Source: SMYC01 sp963578475
GTDB lineage: Bacteria > Acidobacteriota > Vicinamibacteria > Marinacidobacterales > SMYC01
Assembly (NCBI GenBank): GCA_963578475.1
Contig: CAUZCL010000021.1
Coordinates: 11,116 to 75,115 of the forward strand
Direction of reading: 5' to 3'
Length of the DNA stretch: 64,000 bases
Shown here piece by piece: positions 42,674 to 52,155 of this stretch. The notes beneath the pieces are model-generated. The model was given only the letters and a program-made list of their open reading frames with translations. It searched no databases and was not told the DNA's origin. Position 1 is the stretch's first letter, and each line of letters opens with the position of its first letter. Position numbers and translations under genes: made by a program.

Positions 42674-43282
42674 GCTACGCAGCCTCGCGCCATTCGTAGC
42701 GATGGTGCAGCCCGCCCACTCTCGGAAGCGCAACGACTTTTGCGGTCGGCACCGTGAACAAATCGATCGCGGCGATGTCGTCCCTTGTGGTTGCGCAAGA
42801 ACGCGACCCCGCGTTTCACTTGGTTGGGCTCGGCAGGCCGGCGCGGCATGTGACGCGATACCGTCACCTCCGACACGATGAACCCGAGCTTCGTGAGCTC
42901 CCCGTGGATCCGCGGCGCCCCAGCCGTCTTGTGCCATCTGCGGGATGAGCCGGCGAATTTCCGCAGCGAAACGAGGCCGTCCCGGGTAGCGCGTGCTCGA
43001 GACGCGCGTCCAGCATCGTCGAAATCAGGCCCGATTCCACTCGGCCACCGTGGCCGCCTTGACAATGACTAGACGACTGGCCCACGCTGGCCACGATTCG
43101 CGAAGCGCCACCCAGAAGGCTCGATCGACGTCTTCGAGCGGTGGGCGCGGGCGCTGTTTCTTCAGCGCCGTCACTTGTTGCCGCAGAGCGAGGTCTTCAA
43201 TCACGAGGTCGGCTCGGCGCCGACACACCGCCCGCAACGCACGGGCGCCGAGAGTGACGAGCAAGATGAGAGCGCGGAGCAT
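42674..43282 (-). pseudogene. Integrase-core (rve) transposase relic
   Basis: Reading on the minus strand from 43282: LALRQQVTALKKQRPRPPL, DRAFWVALRESWPAWASRLVIVKA and VAEWNRA are the N-terminus of an IS481/integrase-core transposase. Then a TGA stands where the family has CGA (VAEWNRA-R-FRR). The frame resumes through GRPRFAAEIRRLIPQMAQDGWGA, shifts at APRIHGELTKLGF, shifts again after NHKG at DDIAAIDLFTVPT, and ends early. There are at least one nonsense and two frameshift lesions, plus a missing C-terminus. Confidence 0.7.
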
Positions 43283-43434
43283 GGCGGCGGAGTTTGACCT
43301 TCTTCGCCCCGGATCTCAAGTGGCGCGAGAAAGGCGTAAGTCCTTGATTTCAAGGCAGCACGAGTTTTGATGAGGGACAGGTGGAACATGGTAGTGCCAG
43401 AACGACTGAATGGTCATTGCGAAGGTGCGTGGCG

Positions 43435-45354
43435 TCACGAGCCACTCGGAAGAGCAAATGCCATGAGCTTGGCGTCCTCACCTCGATCTCCAGACGTCGC
43501 GATGACGATGAACTGCCGGCTCGATGGCGACCGGTATGTCATGGGGCTACCGAATCCGCCGCCGCCGAGCTCCTGCTCCCACACGAGCTCACCGCTGGCT
43601 TTGTCATAAGCGTAAAGACTCGGGCTCGAGCCGCTGATGAATACTAGGCCTCCCGCCGTCACCAGAGGGCCGGACTGTCCGTGCTGGGGCTCCACTCCAG
43701 TAAGCGGGATATCCAGACCCTCGAGTGCCGGATGATTCCGAATCTTCGCCATGTCGCCCAGCGTGACCTGCCAAGCATGCTCTCCCTCGTTCAAATCGAT
43801 CGCCGTGAGCGTTGAGTAGGGGGGCTTGTGGATAGGGAGGCCGTCCACCTCGAGCGGCGGAGCTCCGGCGATCGTGTAATCCGCGTCCGCGGTGCCTGGT
43901 TTGGGCTTGTCGAGCTTGAACACAAAAGGCCAGTTGATCCCCTTGACGTATAGGAGCCCCGTTTCCGGATCGAAGGCCGCTCCACCCCAATTCGCCACGC
44001 CCCAAACGCCGGGAAGAATGACCGTGCCCTCGGCCGTTGGCGGGTCGAACATCTTCCCGAGCCGATAACCTTCGACAACTTTCAGCGCTTTTTCCCTGAG
44101 CTCCGGCGTGTAGTCGATCAAGTCGTCTTCGGTGAGAGCTTGTTTGCCGAACGGGGGTGGCTTGGTGGGATAAGGCTGTGTTTTCGAAAGCCGCTCGCCC
44201 GGCACGGCGCTCGCGGGAACTTCACGTTCTTCGATGGGCCAGACGGGCTCTCCCGTGACACGGTCGAAGACGTAGGTGAACCCGGTCTTCGCCACGACGG
44301 CGACCGCGTCTATAGTGTTGCCGTCGACGGTGATGGTCACGAGGTTGGGCGGAGCCGCGAGGTCATAGTCCCAAACGCCGTGATGCACCGTTTGGAAATG
44401 CCAGACCCGCTTGCCTGTTTTCGCGTCGAGACAGACGATGGACTCGGCGAAGAGATTGTCGCCAAGGCGGTGTCCGCCGTAGAAGTCGTTATTGGGCGTC
44501 CCAATTGGCAAGTAGACCAGCCCTCTCTCGACGTCGAGCGAGAACGGCCCCCAAACGTTGGTCGAGCCGGTATAGGACCACGATTCGTTCTCCCAGCTAT
44601 CGTTTCCGAACTCGCCGCGCTGGGGGATCGTGTGAAAGCTCCAAACACGCTCTCCGGTATGGACGTTGAACGCTTGCACGTCGCCGGGAGGGTTTCTTCG
44701 ATAGATCCGGCCATCCGGCATGCCGCTTCCGACGATGACGAGGTCTTCGTAGACCATCGGAGGAGAGGTGTTGATGTAGTGCAGCTTGTTGGTCTCCCAG
44801 ATCAGGCCTTCCGTGAGATCGATTTCGCCTTTGTGTCCAAAGCCTCCAATCGGCTCGCCCGTAACACCGTCGAGCGCAATCAGGCGCCACCGCGAGTTGA
44901 TGAAGACCCGGACCGACTTGCCGTCTGTCCAAACCGCGACCCCTCGATGACAAAACCCGCAGCCGCGCGCTGGCCGGCCCCAGTCATAGGCGCGCGGGTC
45001 GAAACTCCACTTCTCGTCGCCGGTCTCTGCGTCGAGGGCGGCGACTCGAGTATAGGAGGTTGCTATATAGAGCGTCCCGTCCACCAAGACGGGCGTCCCC
45101 TGAAATTTGCCGGGCTCGATCGGGCGCCCCGCGAAGGGCACGCTCGCCGCGGAGATGGGCTCCTCTCCGGTTTCCCACGTCCAGGCGAGCTCCAGCTTAT
45201 CCACATTTCCTCGGTGGATCTGGTCCAGATGCGAGTACTTCATCGCCCCTGGATCCCCGTCATGCGTCGGCCAGTCCTGTGCGCCCGTGCTCCCTATCAA
45301 ACACGATGAGACGAGGATGAAGAGTGAGAAATGACATCGGGTGAGGGCGATCAT
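43435..45354 (-). CDS. PQQ-dependent quinoprotein dehydrogenase (membrane glucose dehydrogenase-like)
   Basis: A 639-residue exported quinoprotein with an eight-bladed propeller. The ATG at 45354 is fixed by GGAGG seven bases upstream and gives a signal peptide ending about GSTGA. The mature start DWPTHDGDPGAMKYSHLDQI is the typical N-terminus, and tryptophan-docking blades (ALDAETGDEKWSFDP, CLDAKTGKRVWHFQTVHHGVWDYD) repeat through the protein. It lacks the N-terminal membrane domain of E. coli Gcd. A CGFCH sequence lies in blade two. Electrons would pass to quinone or cytochrome. Substrate (alcohol or sugar) unknown. Confidence 0.85.
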   Translation of the reverse strand: MIALTRCHFSLFILVSSCLIGSTGAQDWPTHDGDPGAMKYSHLDQIHRGNVDKLELAWTWETGEEPISAASVPFAGRPIEPGKFQGTPVLVDGTLYIATSYTRVAALDAETGDEKWSFDPRAYDWGRPARGCGFCHRGVAVWTDGKSVRVFINSRWRLIALDGVTGEPIGGFGHKGEIDLTEGLIWETNKLHYINTSPPMVYEDLVIVGSGMPDGRIYRRNPPGDVQAFNVHTGERVWSFHTIPQRGEFGNDSWENESWSYTGSTNVWGPFSLDVERGLVYLPIGTPNNDFYGGHRLGDNLFAESIVCLDAKTGKRVWHFQTVHHGVWDYDLAAPPNLVTITVDGNTIDAVAVVAKTGFTYVFDRVTGEPVWPIEEREVPASAVPGERLSKTQPYPTKPPPFGKQALTEDDLIDYTPELREKALKVVEGYRLGKMFDPPTAEGTVILPGVWGVANWGGAAFDPETGLLYVKGINWPFVFKLDKPKPGTADADYTIAGAPPLEVDGLPIHKPPYSTLTAIDLNEGEHAWQVTLGDMAKIRNHPALEGLDIPLTGVEPQHGQSGPLVTAGGLVFISGSSPSLYAYDKASGELVWEQELGGGGFGSPMTYRSPSSRQFIVIATSGDRGEDAKLMAFALPSGS

Positions 45355-45501
45355 GCACGAGCCTCCATAGTGACCTGACATCGTATGAAATGATTTCGGA
45401 CACGGCAAGCCATTCCGCGGCGAATGATCTTCAATGAGCCCAGCGTCATTACCCCTCGCCGGTCCGCCCGAGGTCCGCCCGACCGAATTTCTCCACCAAG
45501 G

Positions 45502-45766
45502 ATGAGCGATGAACCCAGAAGAAGCTACGATATCTCACCAGATGGCAAACTCTCACCCGGCCACAAACTCGCCCACTACGAGATCCTCGAGCCCATCGGC
45601 AAGGGCGCGATGGGAGCGGTGTATCGAGCAGGGGACGGAAAGCTCGGCCGGGATGTCGCGATCAAAGTCTTTCCCGACGAGTTCGCCAGGACATGGAGAG
45701 ACTGAGACGGTTCCAGCGCGAGGCGAAGGTGCTGGCCGCGCTGAACCACCCGAACATCGCTTCGAT
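45502..45766 (+). pseudogene. Ser/Thr protein kinase N-lobe remnant
   Basis: From ATG 45502 the product reads through LAHYEILEPIGKGAMGAVYRA (glycine loop) and GRDVAIKVFPDEFAR (ATP lysine). At about 45690 one G seems to be missing from GCCAGG-ACATGG, and the next frame carries on with MERLRRFQREAKVLAALNHPNIAS, the alphaC helix and beyond. Sequence resemblance stops near 45766, so the C-lobe with HRD and DFG is absent. The gene is both frameshifted and truncated. Confidence 0.72.
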
Positions 45767-46048
45767 GAGACGGAGATGGACGCGTTCGACTTTCCTCCGT
45801 GAACGGACGGCCGGACGCCATCGACGTTCTGTTGACGGCTCGCAAGCGCTGATTTTCGGAATCGGCCAACTCTGTCCGGAACGAATTGGTTCAGTCTCGA
45901 CTGAACGAGCTTCCTTCCAAGGGTTTTTCTGCTAAGCGCACCGTGCAGCGCCCCCACCACCTCCCAACGCGACTTTAAACCTCCATTGCACCGATGGACT
46001 CGACGACTTCGTACTGACCGAGTTTGGTTCCGGGGAACAGGGCTATGG
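45767..46048. other. Gap between kinase and propeller relics
   Basis: No reading frame here resembles a known family on either strand. It is the junction zone between two oppositely oriented gene fragments. Confidence 0.4.
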
Positions 46049-47585
46049 CTATTCCAGGGGAACGAGGCGCTTCAGCTCCTCGAACCAATTCACGATCAGG
46101 ATGACCTGCATGGTGGCGTCGACACCGTCCCCACCGCCTTCCTTGATCATCAAGAAGCGCTTGTCATCGGGGGAGACGTCGTAGTTGCGCCTGCCCCCAG
46201 CATTCGAGTACGTCTTTTCGAACACGACCTCGGTTTGTCCGAACGCAAAGAGGTCCGTTTCAATGGGTACGGCCATCAACTGTCCAGTGAGGGAAAGGTA
46301 GAACAGCTCGCGCCCATCGGGAGCCCAGCGGCTGGGCACCGCCTTCTCTCGAAATCTGCCACCGACCCGTGTCAACGTCGGGAAAAGGCCGCACGTAGAC
46401 CTCGCTCTGTCCCGACTCGTTCGACTCGTAAGCAAGCCAGAGGCCGTCGGGTGAGATGTCGAGGTTCATTTCATCGAACGCGGTCGCCAGGAGAGGCTCA
46501 AAAGCCCCTTCCGCATCGATCGAGAGCACGCCCAGGCCGGCATTCGTTCGGGGATCGTTCTCCCGAAACATCAACATCGTCCCGTCCGGGGAGAAGATTT
46601 GCGGTCGTTGAGGGTTCGAGCTTTCGGCCAGCCTCTCGACCGCGCCGGTGCCGTCCGCCGCCTTCCAGAATAGATTCATCGTACCGTCGCGATTCGACGC
46701 GAAAGCGACCCAGAGCCCGTCGGGCGTCCACGCAGCATAGATGTCGCGACCGGGATCGAACGTCAGCCGCGTCAGTGTCTTGCGGGCGAAGTTCCAGATC
46801 CAAATGTCAGCGTCTTCGCCGGCCACGTTGTCCAGGGCTAGCCGCCTTCCATCAGGGGAGACGCGCGGATACCTGAAGGCCCTGGGCGCGGCAGCGATGG
46901 CCTCCTCTCGTCCTTCCCGATCCACCCAAACGAGCCTGCGCTCAACGCTGACGGTAGTGCCCGTTATGTACTGCAAGCGATCCATTCTGTGACAATCTGA
47001 AGTTAACCGCGCCGGAGAGCTTGGTGACGACACCATCGAGGACCGGCACGGGGTCGCTCGTCACCTTGGGGCGCTCGAGGTCGAAGCCCACTGCGCGCAG
47101 TGTGCCATCCACGCCATAAACTGATGTGTCCGGTGGGCGCGTAGCGCGCGTTGCTCCCTCCCTCAACGAGAATTTTTGACTCCCCGCCTGCAAGGGGCAG
47201 GACCCCGATCTGTGCTGGTTCTCCACCGGGTCCACTCATGATGGTGAAAAGCACGCCTTCACCGCCGGGGAGGATCTCAGGCCATTGATAGTCTCTCCGC
47301 TCGGGGTCGGACGCGGCCAGCTCTTCGGGCTAGCCCCCCCCGCTGGAACCCGCCAAAGTCCACGTGGCGAAAACGATGGCGCCATCGGTCCCCCAGCTCG
47401 CACCGCGCGGACGGCCGCCTGGAAGCGCACAAAGGGTTGCAGATGGCCCGCCCAAAATCGAGACTTTCTTCAGGAGGTTCCCCGCGAAAGAACTGACCCA
47501 GTTTCCGTCGGGCGAGAGGAACGGTCCGCGCGTCGTGCCTGAGCGGCACCCTTTGAACTGAACCCCGACGCAGAAGTTGGTACAT
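46049..47585 (-). pseudogene. TolB-like propeller relic with several frameshifts
   Basis: Minus-strand fragments in successive frames form one TolB/WD40-like propeller. From 47585 downward they read GPFLSPDGNWVSSFAGNLLKKVS, ILPGGEGVLFTI, GGESKILVEGG, then after further shifts RRLVWVDREGREE, RYPRVSPDGRRLALD, DIYAAWTPDGLWVAFASNRDG and finally RWAPDGRELFYLSLTGQLMAVP with NWFEELKRLVPLE at the end (stop 46049). At least three frame changes are needed. This is the usual C-terminal half of acidobacterial kinase-propeller proteins. Its tail faces the kinase fragment at 45502-45766 in the opposite orientation. Confidence 0.72.
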
Positions 47586-47675
47586 GTGCGTCAGGACTCT
47601 CCGCCCTTAGTTACAGAGTCGCTGGCCACTCAGAATCCGCGCTTCGATTGAAGTCTACGCTGACAGGGAACTTGA

Positions 47676-47681
47676 TACACT
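47676..47681 (+). promoter_or_regulatory. -10 box before the amidohydrolase gene
   Basis: TACACT, six bases (CTCCAG), ATG at 47688. No ribosome site. TTGAAG at 47648-47653 is too far (22 bases) to be a normal -35. Confidence 0.4.
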
Positions 47682-47687
47682 CTCCAG

Positions 47688-48608
47688 ATGGACACGCGTT
47701 TCGGTGAGCTCACCGTCGCCGACGCCCACGTGCACTTCTTCTCGCACCGCTTCTTCGCAACACTTGCTGCCGGGCTCCCCTCGCCGCCCAGCGAAGGCAA
47801 GCTCTTCGACGTGCTCGGACAAAGCCTGCCGTTCGAGTTTCCCGATAAGGACCCGGAGACGCTCGCGGCGCGGTGGGTGGGCGAGCTCGACCACCATGGG
47901 GTTTCTCGCGTCGTTCTCATCGCGAGCGTTCCCGGTGACGAAGCGTCCGTCACCGCTGTCGCGCGCGCCTTTCCCGATCGCGTCATCCCGTACTTCCTGC
48001 TGAATCCCAAAGCGCCCGACGCGGTCGAGCGGACCGAGCGGGCGTTTCGCGAGCACGGGATGAAGGGACTCTGTCTGTTCCCGGCGATGCACCACTTTCA
48101 TGTTGCCGACGATACGTTGAAGCCCATCCTGGAAGAGGTCGCCGCACATCGTGGGATCGTCTTCGTGCATTGCGGCCGCCTCGTCATCGGTGTGCGCGAC
48201 AAGCTCGGGCTGCCGAGCCCGTTCGACATGAGCTTCGCGAGGCCCCGCGGTCTCGAAGACGTCGCCCCAGCGTTCGGCGCGATCCGGTTCGTCGTCCCTC
48301 ACTTCGGCTGCGATACGTTCGAGGAGTTTCTCGACGTCGCCGCGACCTGTCCCAACATCTACACAGACACGTCGAGCTCGAACGCGTGGATGGACTCAAT
48401 GCCGGAGCCTCTGACGCTTCCACGAGTCTTCGAGCGCACGCTCGAGGTCATGGGCGCCGAGCGCATCCTCTATGGGTCGGATTCGAGCTTCTTTCCTCGA
48501 GGCTGGAACAAGGATCACTTTCAAACGCAGCTCGAGGCTTTCGACGTCACCCCGGAGCAGGCCGCCGCAATCTTCGGTGGAAATTTGCTACGACTTGCGG
48601 CCGGCTAG
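47688..48608 (+). CDS. Amidohydrolase-2 family metal-dependent hydrolase
   Basis: A 306-residue TIM-barrel hydrolase of the amidohydrolase-related group (decarboxylase-like). The N-terminal metal motif is VADAHVHFFS, a later histidine is in IVFVHCGRL, another in VVPHFGCDTFEEFLD, and the final acidic residue in ILYGSDSSFFPRGW. This order of H-x-H, H, H, D fits a mononuclear zinc site. The reaction (decarboxylation, C-N or lactone hydrolysis) cannot be told from sequence. It stands alone, with a leaderless-type promoter. Confidence 0.8.
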   Translation: MDTRFGELTVADAHVHFFSHRFFATLAAGLPSPPSEGKLFDVLGQSLPFEFPDKDPETLAARWVGELDHHGVSRVVLIASVPGDEASVTAVARAFPDRVIPYFLLNPKAPDAVERTERAFREHGMKGLCLFPAMHHFHVADDTLKPILEEVAAHRGIVFVHCGRLVIGVRDKLGLPSPFDMSFARPRGLEDVAPAFGAIRFVVPHFGCDTFEEFLDVAATCPNIYTDTSSSNAWMDSMPEPLTLPRVFERTLEVMGAERILYGSDSSFFPRGWNKDHFQTQLEAFDVTPEQAAAIFGGNLLRLAAG

Positions 48609-48637
48609 AATCGTGGGCCGAGAGCTGGCTTCGTCCT

Positions 48638-49141
48638 TTACTTTCGGACGCGACTGATGGCGCCCGCAAGGATCGCCGGTGTTGCCCCGAGCGGTCCTCC
48701 GGCCGGGTAGAGGAGCGGGCCGCACACCAAGAGCGTTCCGAGGCTGGTCCCGGTGGCCGTCGAGACGATGCAGCAGATAAAGAACGCCGTCACCACGTAA
48801 GCGCCGCCTTCCACTCCCGCGCGGGTCGCAAGCCACGTCATCGCTTCCACGAAGCCGGTCTCCTGCATGATCTTTCCCAGGACACCGGCAAGAAGCCAAG
48901 CGAGGATCATGATGATAACGAGCGGCCGGCTCATGCCGGCGATGACGACCTCGCTGAAGCGGATACGCTCGCGGCTCAGGATCATCCCGAGGCTGAGCGC
49001 GGCCAACAAGATCGGCCAGAAGCCCCGTTCGTCGGGCGCGCCCGAAAGGCCCAGCCAGGCGACCCCCGTGAGGAAGAGCGCGAAGGGTGCAAAGACGGCA
49101 TAGGCCCCGCCGTAGAATCGCAGTGGCTCGTTTCGCTCCAT
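48638..49141 (-). pseudogene. NhaC-like Na+/H+ antiporter, 3'-truncated
   Basis: From ATG 49141 the product (167 residues) matches the first third of NhaC-type antiporters: GFWPILLAALSLGMILSRER, GMSRPLVIIMILAWLLAGVLG and STATGTSLGTLLVCGPLLYP. The family is normally 450-500 residues. The frame departs from it after TPAILAGAI and stops eight codons later at 48638, 30 bases from the end of the amidohydrolase gene. Loss of the ion-binding C-terminal half makes it non-functional. Confidence 0.68.
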
Positions 49142-49196
49142 AGATCTTGACCTCGGTGAGGATCTACCCGATAGTTGTCCTTTACCGAAGCAAAAA

Positions 49197-50888
49197 ATGA
49201 CATCACCGAATCGCGGCAGCGCGCTCCTTCTCGGCATTGGCCGCATTGGCCTCATGGTCCTCGCCTTGGTCGCTTTCGGTTGCGTCCCGAAAGGCACTCG
49301 TCTACCCGTGGAAGATCGTCTGCTCGAGGACGTGATGGAGGTCTATTTCGCCGAACGTTTTCGCTTCTATCCTGTGGAGTCGACGCTGTCGGGCCTTCCT
49401 GGGAACGACGATCGCCTTGGAAGCTTCGCGCGGGCGGATATCGACGCCCGCGTTTCATGGCTCTCTGATTTTCATTACAAGCTCCTGGGGCTGAAGCTCA
49501 CAGAGCTTTCGCAGCCGGCTTATCTCGACGCGATATGGCTCACGAGCCTCGTGAAGGTGGAGCTATTCGAGCTCGAGCAAAGGCAGCTTTGGAATCGGAC
49601 CGCCGCGTTTTACGGGGACCACATCCGCCTCGGGCTCGTTACCCTGCTTGCGGAAGGGGAGCTTGCCACCCGCGCGGACGCCCTTGTCGGCAGGCTGGTC
49701 GCCATCACACCGCTCTTGGAGCAGGCGCGGGAGAATCTCGTTCCCGTCCAGCCGATCTGGCGCGGCGATGGCGTCCGGTCGCTAGAGAGCTGCCGGCGTT
49801 TGCTGCTCGACCTTCCTCAGATGCTCGAAGGCCGCTTGCCACCCCCGAGGGTAGCGGAGCTCGCCGAGCTCAGCCGCGCGGCGACGCGCTCGGTGCAGAG
49901 GCTCATGGCCGACGCGCCAGGGCCCACCGGTGACGACCCCGCCGGTTTCGTCCTCGGTGAGGAAGGCCTGCGCCGCTATTTTCTCTACGAGCACATGTTG
50001 GATTGGTCGCCGGACACGATCCTCGCCCTCGCGGAAGCGGAGCTCGAGCGCGCCACACACGAGCTCACAGAGCTCGCGTTGACCCACTTTGCGTCGAAGT
50101 CTTTGCCAGCGCTGCTCGCGCCGAAGCCTCCTCTCGAGGCGGTCGAGCTCGAAGTCGCCGAAGCTTCCGGGCGCGTCGCCGCCTTTGTTCGTGAACGTGA
50201 CCTTTCGCTCTCGTCCGATGTCGTGCCTCCGGTACGATTGGTACCGTTTTACTTTCCTGGCCGAGCGCCCGTGGTGTTGTGGCGTCCCAAGGCACTCGAG
50301 CCAGCTCGAGGCACGTTTCTCATGGTTCGCGCCGCGGAGCTCGGTCGCGTTGACCGCAGCGAGCTCGAGCTTCTCACTTTGCGCGAATTGGGTGGGCGGG
50401 CACGTCAATTCGCTTATCAGGCTGAGTCTGCGAGCCTGTTGCGGCGCGTCCTTGCGACCGAGACCACGAGCGAGGGGTGGCTTCTGGAGTTCGAGGGTGA
50501 AGCCCTCGACGGTGGATTCGAACCGGAGAATCTCGAGCTGCGCCTGCGGCACCATCACGGGCGCATGCTCGCCTTCGTAAGGTTGATCGCCGTCGTAGAG
50601 ATGCACGCGCGGGGCCGGAGCTTCGAAGAGGTCGTCACTTTGTTTCGAGAGCGAGGACTTCTGTCTCTTGCTGCATCGCGGAGCGAAGCGACGCGTGTCG
50701 CAGTCGATCCCGGCGTTTCGAACCCTGCCGCCGGATGGCTAGCTCTGAACGAGCTCGCGGCCGACTACGCCTTGGAGCACCCGCTCGCAACGCGAGCGGA
50801 GCTCACCCGCCGGCTCCTCACCGAGGGGCTCCCTCCGGTCCGACTCATCCGGTTCCGATTGCTGGGAGCTTCCTCGGGCTTTCATTGA
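49197..50888 (+). CDS. DUF885-family lipoprotein lacking the zinc motif
   Basis: A 563-residue exported protein; the leader ends LALVAFGC, a lipobox. Overall layout resembles DUF885 (helical M1/M32-like putative peptidases), from AERFRFYPVESTLSGLPGNDDRLGS to the C-terminal helices. Where active DUF885 proteins have HEAxPGHxxQ, this one has RELGGRARQFAYQ; where they have EGWAxYxE, it has EGWLLEFEGEAL. The metal-binding histidines are thus lost while the surrounding helices are kept. I infer a non-catalytic member, perhaps binding peptide without cleaving it. Alternatively it is a different helical family. Confidence 0.6.
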   Translation: MTSPNRGSALLLGIGRIGLMVLALVAFGCVPKGTRLPVEDRLLEDVMEVYFAERFRFYPVESTLSGLPGNDDRLGSFARADIDARVSWLSDFHYKLLGLKLTELSQPAYLDAIWLTSLVKVELFELEQRQLWNRTAAFYGDHIRLGLVTLLAEGELATRADALVGRLVAITPLLEQARENLVPVQPIWRGDGVRSLESCRRLLLDLPQMLEGRLPPPRVAELAELSRAATRSVQRLMADAPGPTGDDPAGFVLGEEGLRRYFLYEHMLDWSPDTILALAEAELERATHELTELALTHFASKSLPALLAPKPPLEAVELEVAEASGRVAAFVRERDLSLSSDVVPPVRLVPFYFPGRAPVVLWRPKALEPARGTFLMVRAAELGRVDRSELELLTLRELGGRARQFAYQAESASLLRRVLATETTSEGWLLEFEGEALDGGFEPENLELRLRHHHGRMLAFVRLIAVVEMHARGRSFEEVVTLFRERGLLSLAASRSEATRVAVDPGVSNPAAGWLALNELAADYALEHPLATRAELTRRLLTEGLPPVRLIRFRLLGASSGFH

Positions 50889-50927
50889 GTCTTCCGTCCA
50901 CGGAGGGGCACGGACGCCCGTGCGGAC

Positions 50928-50933
50928 TATAAT
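50928..50933 (+). promoter_or_regulatory. -10 box before the first GT4 gene
   Basis: TATAAT followed by ten bases and the ATG at 50944. No good -35 at 16-18 bases. It would drive the five-gene run ending at 56564. Confidence 0.4.
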
Positions 50934-50943
50934 TCCAGGGCGT

Positions 50944-52152
50944 ATGCGCATCCTCATGATTGCCCCTCAGCCATTCTTTCAGCCGAGGGGTACGCCGTTT
51001 AGCGAGTTCTATCGGATCCGGGCGCTGACGGAGCTCGGGCATCACGTCGATCTCGTCACTTATGCGATCGGCGAGGATGTCACGATGCCGGGGCTTTGCA
51101 TTTTCCGGACCCCGGAGGTGCCCGGCCTCCGTTCGGTCCGGGTTGGACCGTCCCTCGCCAAGCTCCCGCTCGATGCGCTCGTCTTCACCTCGTCGCTCAG
51201 GCGGCTTCTTTCCGAGCGTTACGACGTTCTCGATTGTCACGAGGAAGCGGGGCTCATGGGTGTCGTCCTCTCGAAGCTCTTCGGGGTCCCGACCATCTAC
51301 GACATGCACTCGTCACTTCCGGAGCAGCTCGAGAGTTTTCGCTACAGCCGCTCGCGCGTGTTGCGTTGGCTGTTCGACTGCGCCGAACGCGTCACCATAC
51401 GCGGCTCCGAAGTGGTCATCTACATTTGTCCTTATCTCGGTGAAGTCGTCGATCGCACCGACGCCGAGAAGCCCAAATTCCTCATCGAGAACTCGCCGCT
51501 CGCGGAGTCGGGTGAAGCGTTGAGCGCGGAAGAGACGAAGCGAGTCCGTGGCGAGCTCGGCCTCGAGGATGCTTTCGTTCTTCTCTACACAGGAACGTTC
51601 GAGGCTTATCAGGGGCTCGAGCTTCTTTATGACGCCGTCGCACGCGTTTCGAATCCTTCCGTGCGGCTATTGATGGTCGGCGGCAAGCCGGATCAAGTCG
51701 AAGCGGCGCGAAGGAATGTCGCGCGCTTCGGTATTGCGCACAGGGTTGTTTTTACCGGGCAGAAACCGCCTTCGGAGATGCCGCGCTACCTTGCCGCCGC
51801 GGACGCGCTCGTCTCACCGCGCTCGCACGGCAAAAATACGCCGCTCAAGATTTACTCTTATCTGCATTCAGGGAAGCCGATCGTTGCGACGCGCATCCTC
51901 ACCCATACTCAAGTTCTCGACGACGCGATCGCGGTGCTGACCGAGCCCGAGCCCGAACCCTTCGCGAAGGGCATCGAAGTCCTCGTGGGGGACCCCAAGC
52001 TCGCTCGCTCGCTCGGCGCGGCGGCTCGCCGGCGCTCGGACGAAGAGTACAGCTACGAGCGTTATCTCGAAAGAACCCGGCGCGTACTCGACTACGTGTC
52101 CAAAAAAATTGCTTTACCGATGCCGCGCGAGACACCGGCACCTTCGGAGTGA
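50944..52152 (+). CDS. GT4-family glycosyltransferase
   Basis: A 402-residue GT-B protein. The N-terminus MRILMIAPQPFFQPRGTPFSE carries the family glycine-rich acceptor-site loop, and the C-terminal domain begins near VLLYTGTFEAYQGLELLYDAV, with the nucleotide-sugar region around GQKPPSEMPRYLAAADALVSPR. The second glutamate of the usual E-x7-E motif appears replaced (KNTPLKIYSYLHSGKPIVAT), a variation seen in some GT4 enzymes. It is the first gene of a glycan cluster. Donor sugar is unknown. Confidence 0.78.
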   Translation: MRILMIAPQPFFQPRGTPFSEFYRIRALTELGHHVDLVTYAIGEDVTMPGLCIFRTPEVPGLRSVRVGPSLAKLPLDALVFTSSLRRLLSERYDVLDCHEEAGLMGVVLSKLFGVPTIYDMHSSLPEQLESFRYSRSRVLRWLFDCAERVTIRGSEVVIYICPYLGEVVDRTDAEKPKFLIENSPLAESGEALSAEETKRVRGELGLEDAFVLLYTGTFEAYQGLELLYDAVARVSNPSVRLLMVGGKPDQVEAARRNVARFGIAHRVVFTGQKPPSEMPRYLAAADALVSPRSHGKNTPLKIYSYLHSGKPIVATRILTHTQVLDDAIAVLTEPEPEPFAKGIEVLVGDPKLARSLGAAARRRSDEEYSYERYLERTRRVLDYVSKKIALPMPRETPAPSE

Positions 52153-52155
52153 CCC

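Noticed and set aside
44140..45309. 389-residue plus-strand frame over the quinoprotein gene
   Set aside because: Antisense to clear propeller repeats; no start signal or homology by eye.
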